Shown one piece after another: positions 62,809 to 64,000 of a DNA stretch of 64,000 nucleotides (position 1 is the first letter of the stretch; the number at the start of each line of letters is the position of its first letter). The notes below the pieces were generated by a model that was not told the origin of the DNA, did no database searches, and saw only the letters and a program-made list of their open reading frames with translations. The stretch is from Symbiodinium kawagutii. Lineage: Eukaryota > Sar > Dinophyceae > Suessiales > Symbiodiniaceae. Made by a program: the position numbers and the translations under genes. Location of the stretch: positions 262,318-326,317 of the forward strand of contig VSDK01007127.1 in assembly GCA_009767595.1 (NCBI GenBank). The letters run 5' to 3'.

Positions 62809-63060
62809 ATGAGCCTGAGCGGGAAACATGTGGAAGCCATCCTGGACGTGGAAGGACCACTGCCAACAGAGAAGCAGTCAAAGCGACTCCAAAATTCGAC
62901 ATCAACAGCTGTTGATTCTCCATCAAGTGCCTTACAATGGACTTCTGCTACTACCCATCTGCGGGCTTCTCATGGGGCTGACATGGTGCAGAACAAATCG
63001 AGCTGCTTCATCGCAGCCAGGTGGCCATTTGTTCATCTCGTGGCAATCTGGAGAAGTTGA
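62809..63060 (+). CDS. Open frame, unidentified
   Basis: A plus frame that encodes KHVEAILDVEGPLPTEKQSK and more. A minus frame (62708-62926) overlaps. No splice limits fixed. Confidence 0.2.
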   Translation: MSLSGKHVEAILDVEGPLPTEKQSKRLQNSTSTAVDSPSSALQWTSATTHLRASHGADMVQNKSSCFIAARWPFVHLVAIWRS

Positions 63061-63639
63061 ACTGCCATCGTAGTAATAGAAATCACCTGCCATTGGCTGC
63101 TCATAGGTGCTGGGATCGGTTCAAGTGATAGCCTGCGACGCAAAGGTTCAACTGGAACGGGCCCCAACAGGCCCTAGCACGTTGCTGCTATCAACAAGGT
63201 CTGCGGGGTTTACGGCATGTTGCAACCATGGCAACTATGATGATAGTTGCTCTAAGATGTGATTGTGATTGTACTAGCCTTGCGATGACAAAACTTAGTC
63301 TGACATTAGTGTTGTCAATCCACTTGAAAAATCAGTGCTAGCCATTGCAACCAATCATCAACGACAACTAGTAGCAGTAATAGTTAGAATAGCAATAACT
63401 GCATAGCAATATAACAGTACTAGGTGTAGAAACGATAGTAAAAATTGGGTGCTACAGTGCTAAACCAAGAGGATGTGCACCGACCTCAGTCCCTAGCTGC
63501 CATCCTGAGGCCATGATTTCTGGAGGTGATCTTTGGTGGGGCCTCTCTGACATAAGAACAAAAAATCCCCTGGTTTGACGGGCCAATTTGCAGCACGTTT
63601 TGTCAAAAACGTTGTCATCTCTCACTCTGGGCAGTGTTC

Positions 63640-63903
63640 TTGCTGCGAAGGGTGAAACCTGGAGCATACCTGACATCTCAGGTGTACTGAGTGCAAGCAG
63701 TCTCTGCCATCGGTCGATGACGCGTCACCGTAGGACCTTTCGTTGTTGCCATCGGCGAAGGGTGGAACGGCTTCGTGTGGAGCCATCTGCGCTGCAGCAT
63801 ATGATTCATCGATTGCAGCCGTGGCACCGCAAACCAGGACCCCATCACAGCCAAAGCTACACCATGGGAAAATAGCTATGCTCAAACCAGTGTTAGACGC
63901 CAT
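63640..63903 (-). CDS. Unidentified open frame
   Basis: A minus frame that encodes IFPWCSFGCDGVLVCGATAA, then APHEAVPPFADGNNERSYGD. Coding-like composition, boundaries unknown; plus frames are also open here. A second minus frame (63452-63676, RVRDDNVFDKTCCKLARQTR) follows. Confidence 0.35.
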
Positions 63904-64000
63904 AATTCATCAACTTCAAGTGTTGTCAACTACGTGGCTATGAAACCATTGACTCAATCAGTGTTTGCCACTTATCCTGGTTAACCACCATGTTTTATTG

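Noticed and set aside
1..64000. CRISPR arrays, bacterial operons, tRNA or rRNA genes
   Set aside because: No direct-repeat/spacer array, no ribosome-binding-site-spaced gene runs and no cloverleaf or rRNA core was recognised by eye.

Overview
This window looks like nuclear DNA of a dinoflagellate, most likely a Suessiales/Symbiodiniaceae-type genome. The species cannot be named from the sequence. The evidence is structural. There are no long continuous genes, but many short exons (40-160 bp) in a sea of low-complexity intron and intergenic DNA. Acceptors mostly follow the AG|G rule. Donors are GT plus a clear minority of GC and possibly GA. Inverted-repeat elements sit inside introns, and neighbouring genes tend to share a strand. 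A 10-base N run marks an assembly gap. Exon boundaries were placed by eye from splice signals, protein family motifs and codon-phase agreement. They are proposals, not verified models.

Layout, left to right. (1) About 3.2-10.3 kb, minus strand: a cysteine-rich modular gene made of GCC2/GCC3 (ephrin-receptor-like) repeats, roughly one module per exon and often in symmetric phase. (2) About 11.2-23.0 kb, minus: a TraB/PrgY-domain gene whose exons carry the two histidine motifs and the GDR-like and ERD-like motifs in the expected order, with two hydrophobic exons between them. (3) About 15.4-18.3 kb, minus: an AP2/ERF-like gene with an acidic, internally duplicated N-terminal exon. It lies inside the largest TraB intron. 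(4) About 24.9-26.0 kb, minus: more GCC2/GCC3 exons, so cysteine-rich coding flanks the TraB gene on both sides. (5) About 28.5-31.1 kb, minus: an exon with a J-domain HPD motif plus a polyglutamine exon. (6) About 31.7-36.0 kb, minus: a run of unidentified exons, three of which are phase-compatible. (7) About 38-42 kb: a probable plus-strand gene among ambiguous minus-strand exons. (8) 46.4-47.0 kb, minus: the one convincing intronless gene, a 206-residue secreted cysteine-rich protein with two copies of a repeat. A degenerate spliced-leader-like string lies just upstream. (9) 49-64 kb: scattered single exons, mostly minus strand and unidentified, two with probable membrane segments.

The most interesting signal is the set of small inverted-repeat elements (about 90-240 bp) that recur in the non-coding DNA. 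Some lie within about 10-50 bp of predicted splice sites, as expected of introner-like or MITE elements. Next in interest are the gene-within-intron arrangement at TraB, the phase-symmetric GCC exon modules, and the secreted repeat protein.

Most open frames over 60 residues here are antisense or out-of-frame shadows. In several places both strands are open, and those are labelled ambiguous.
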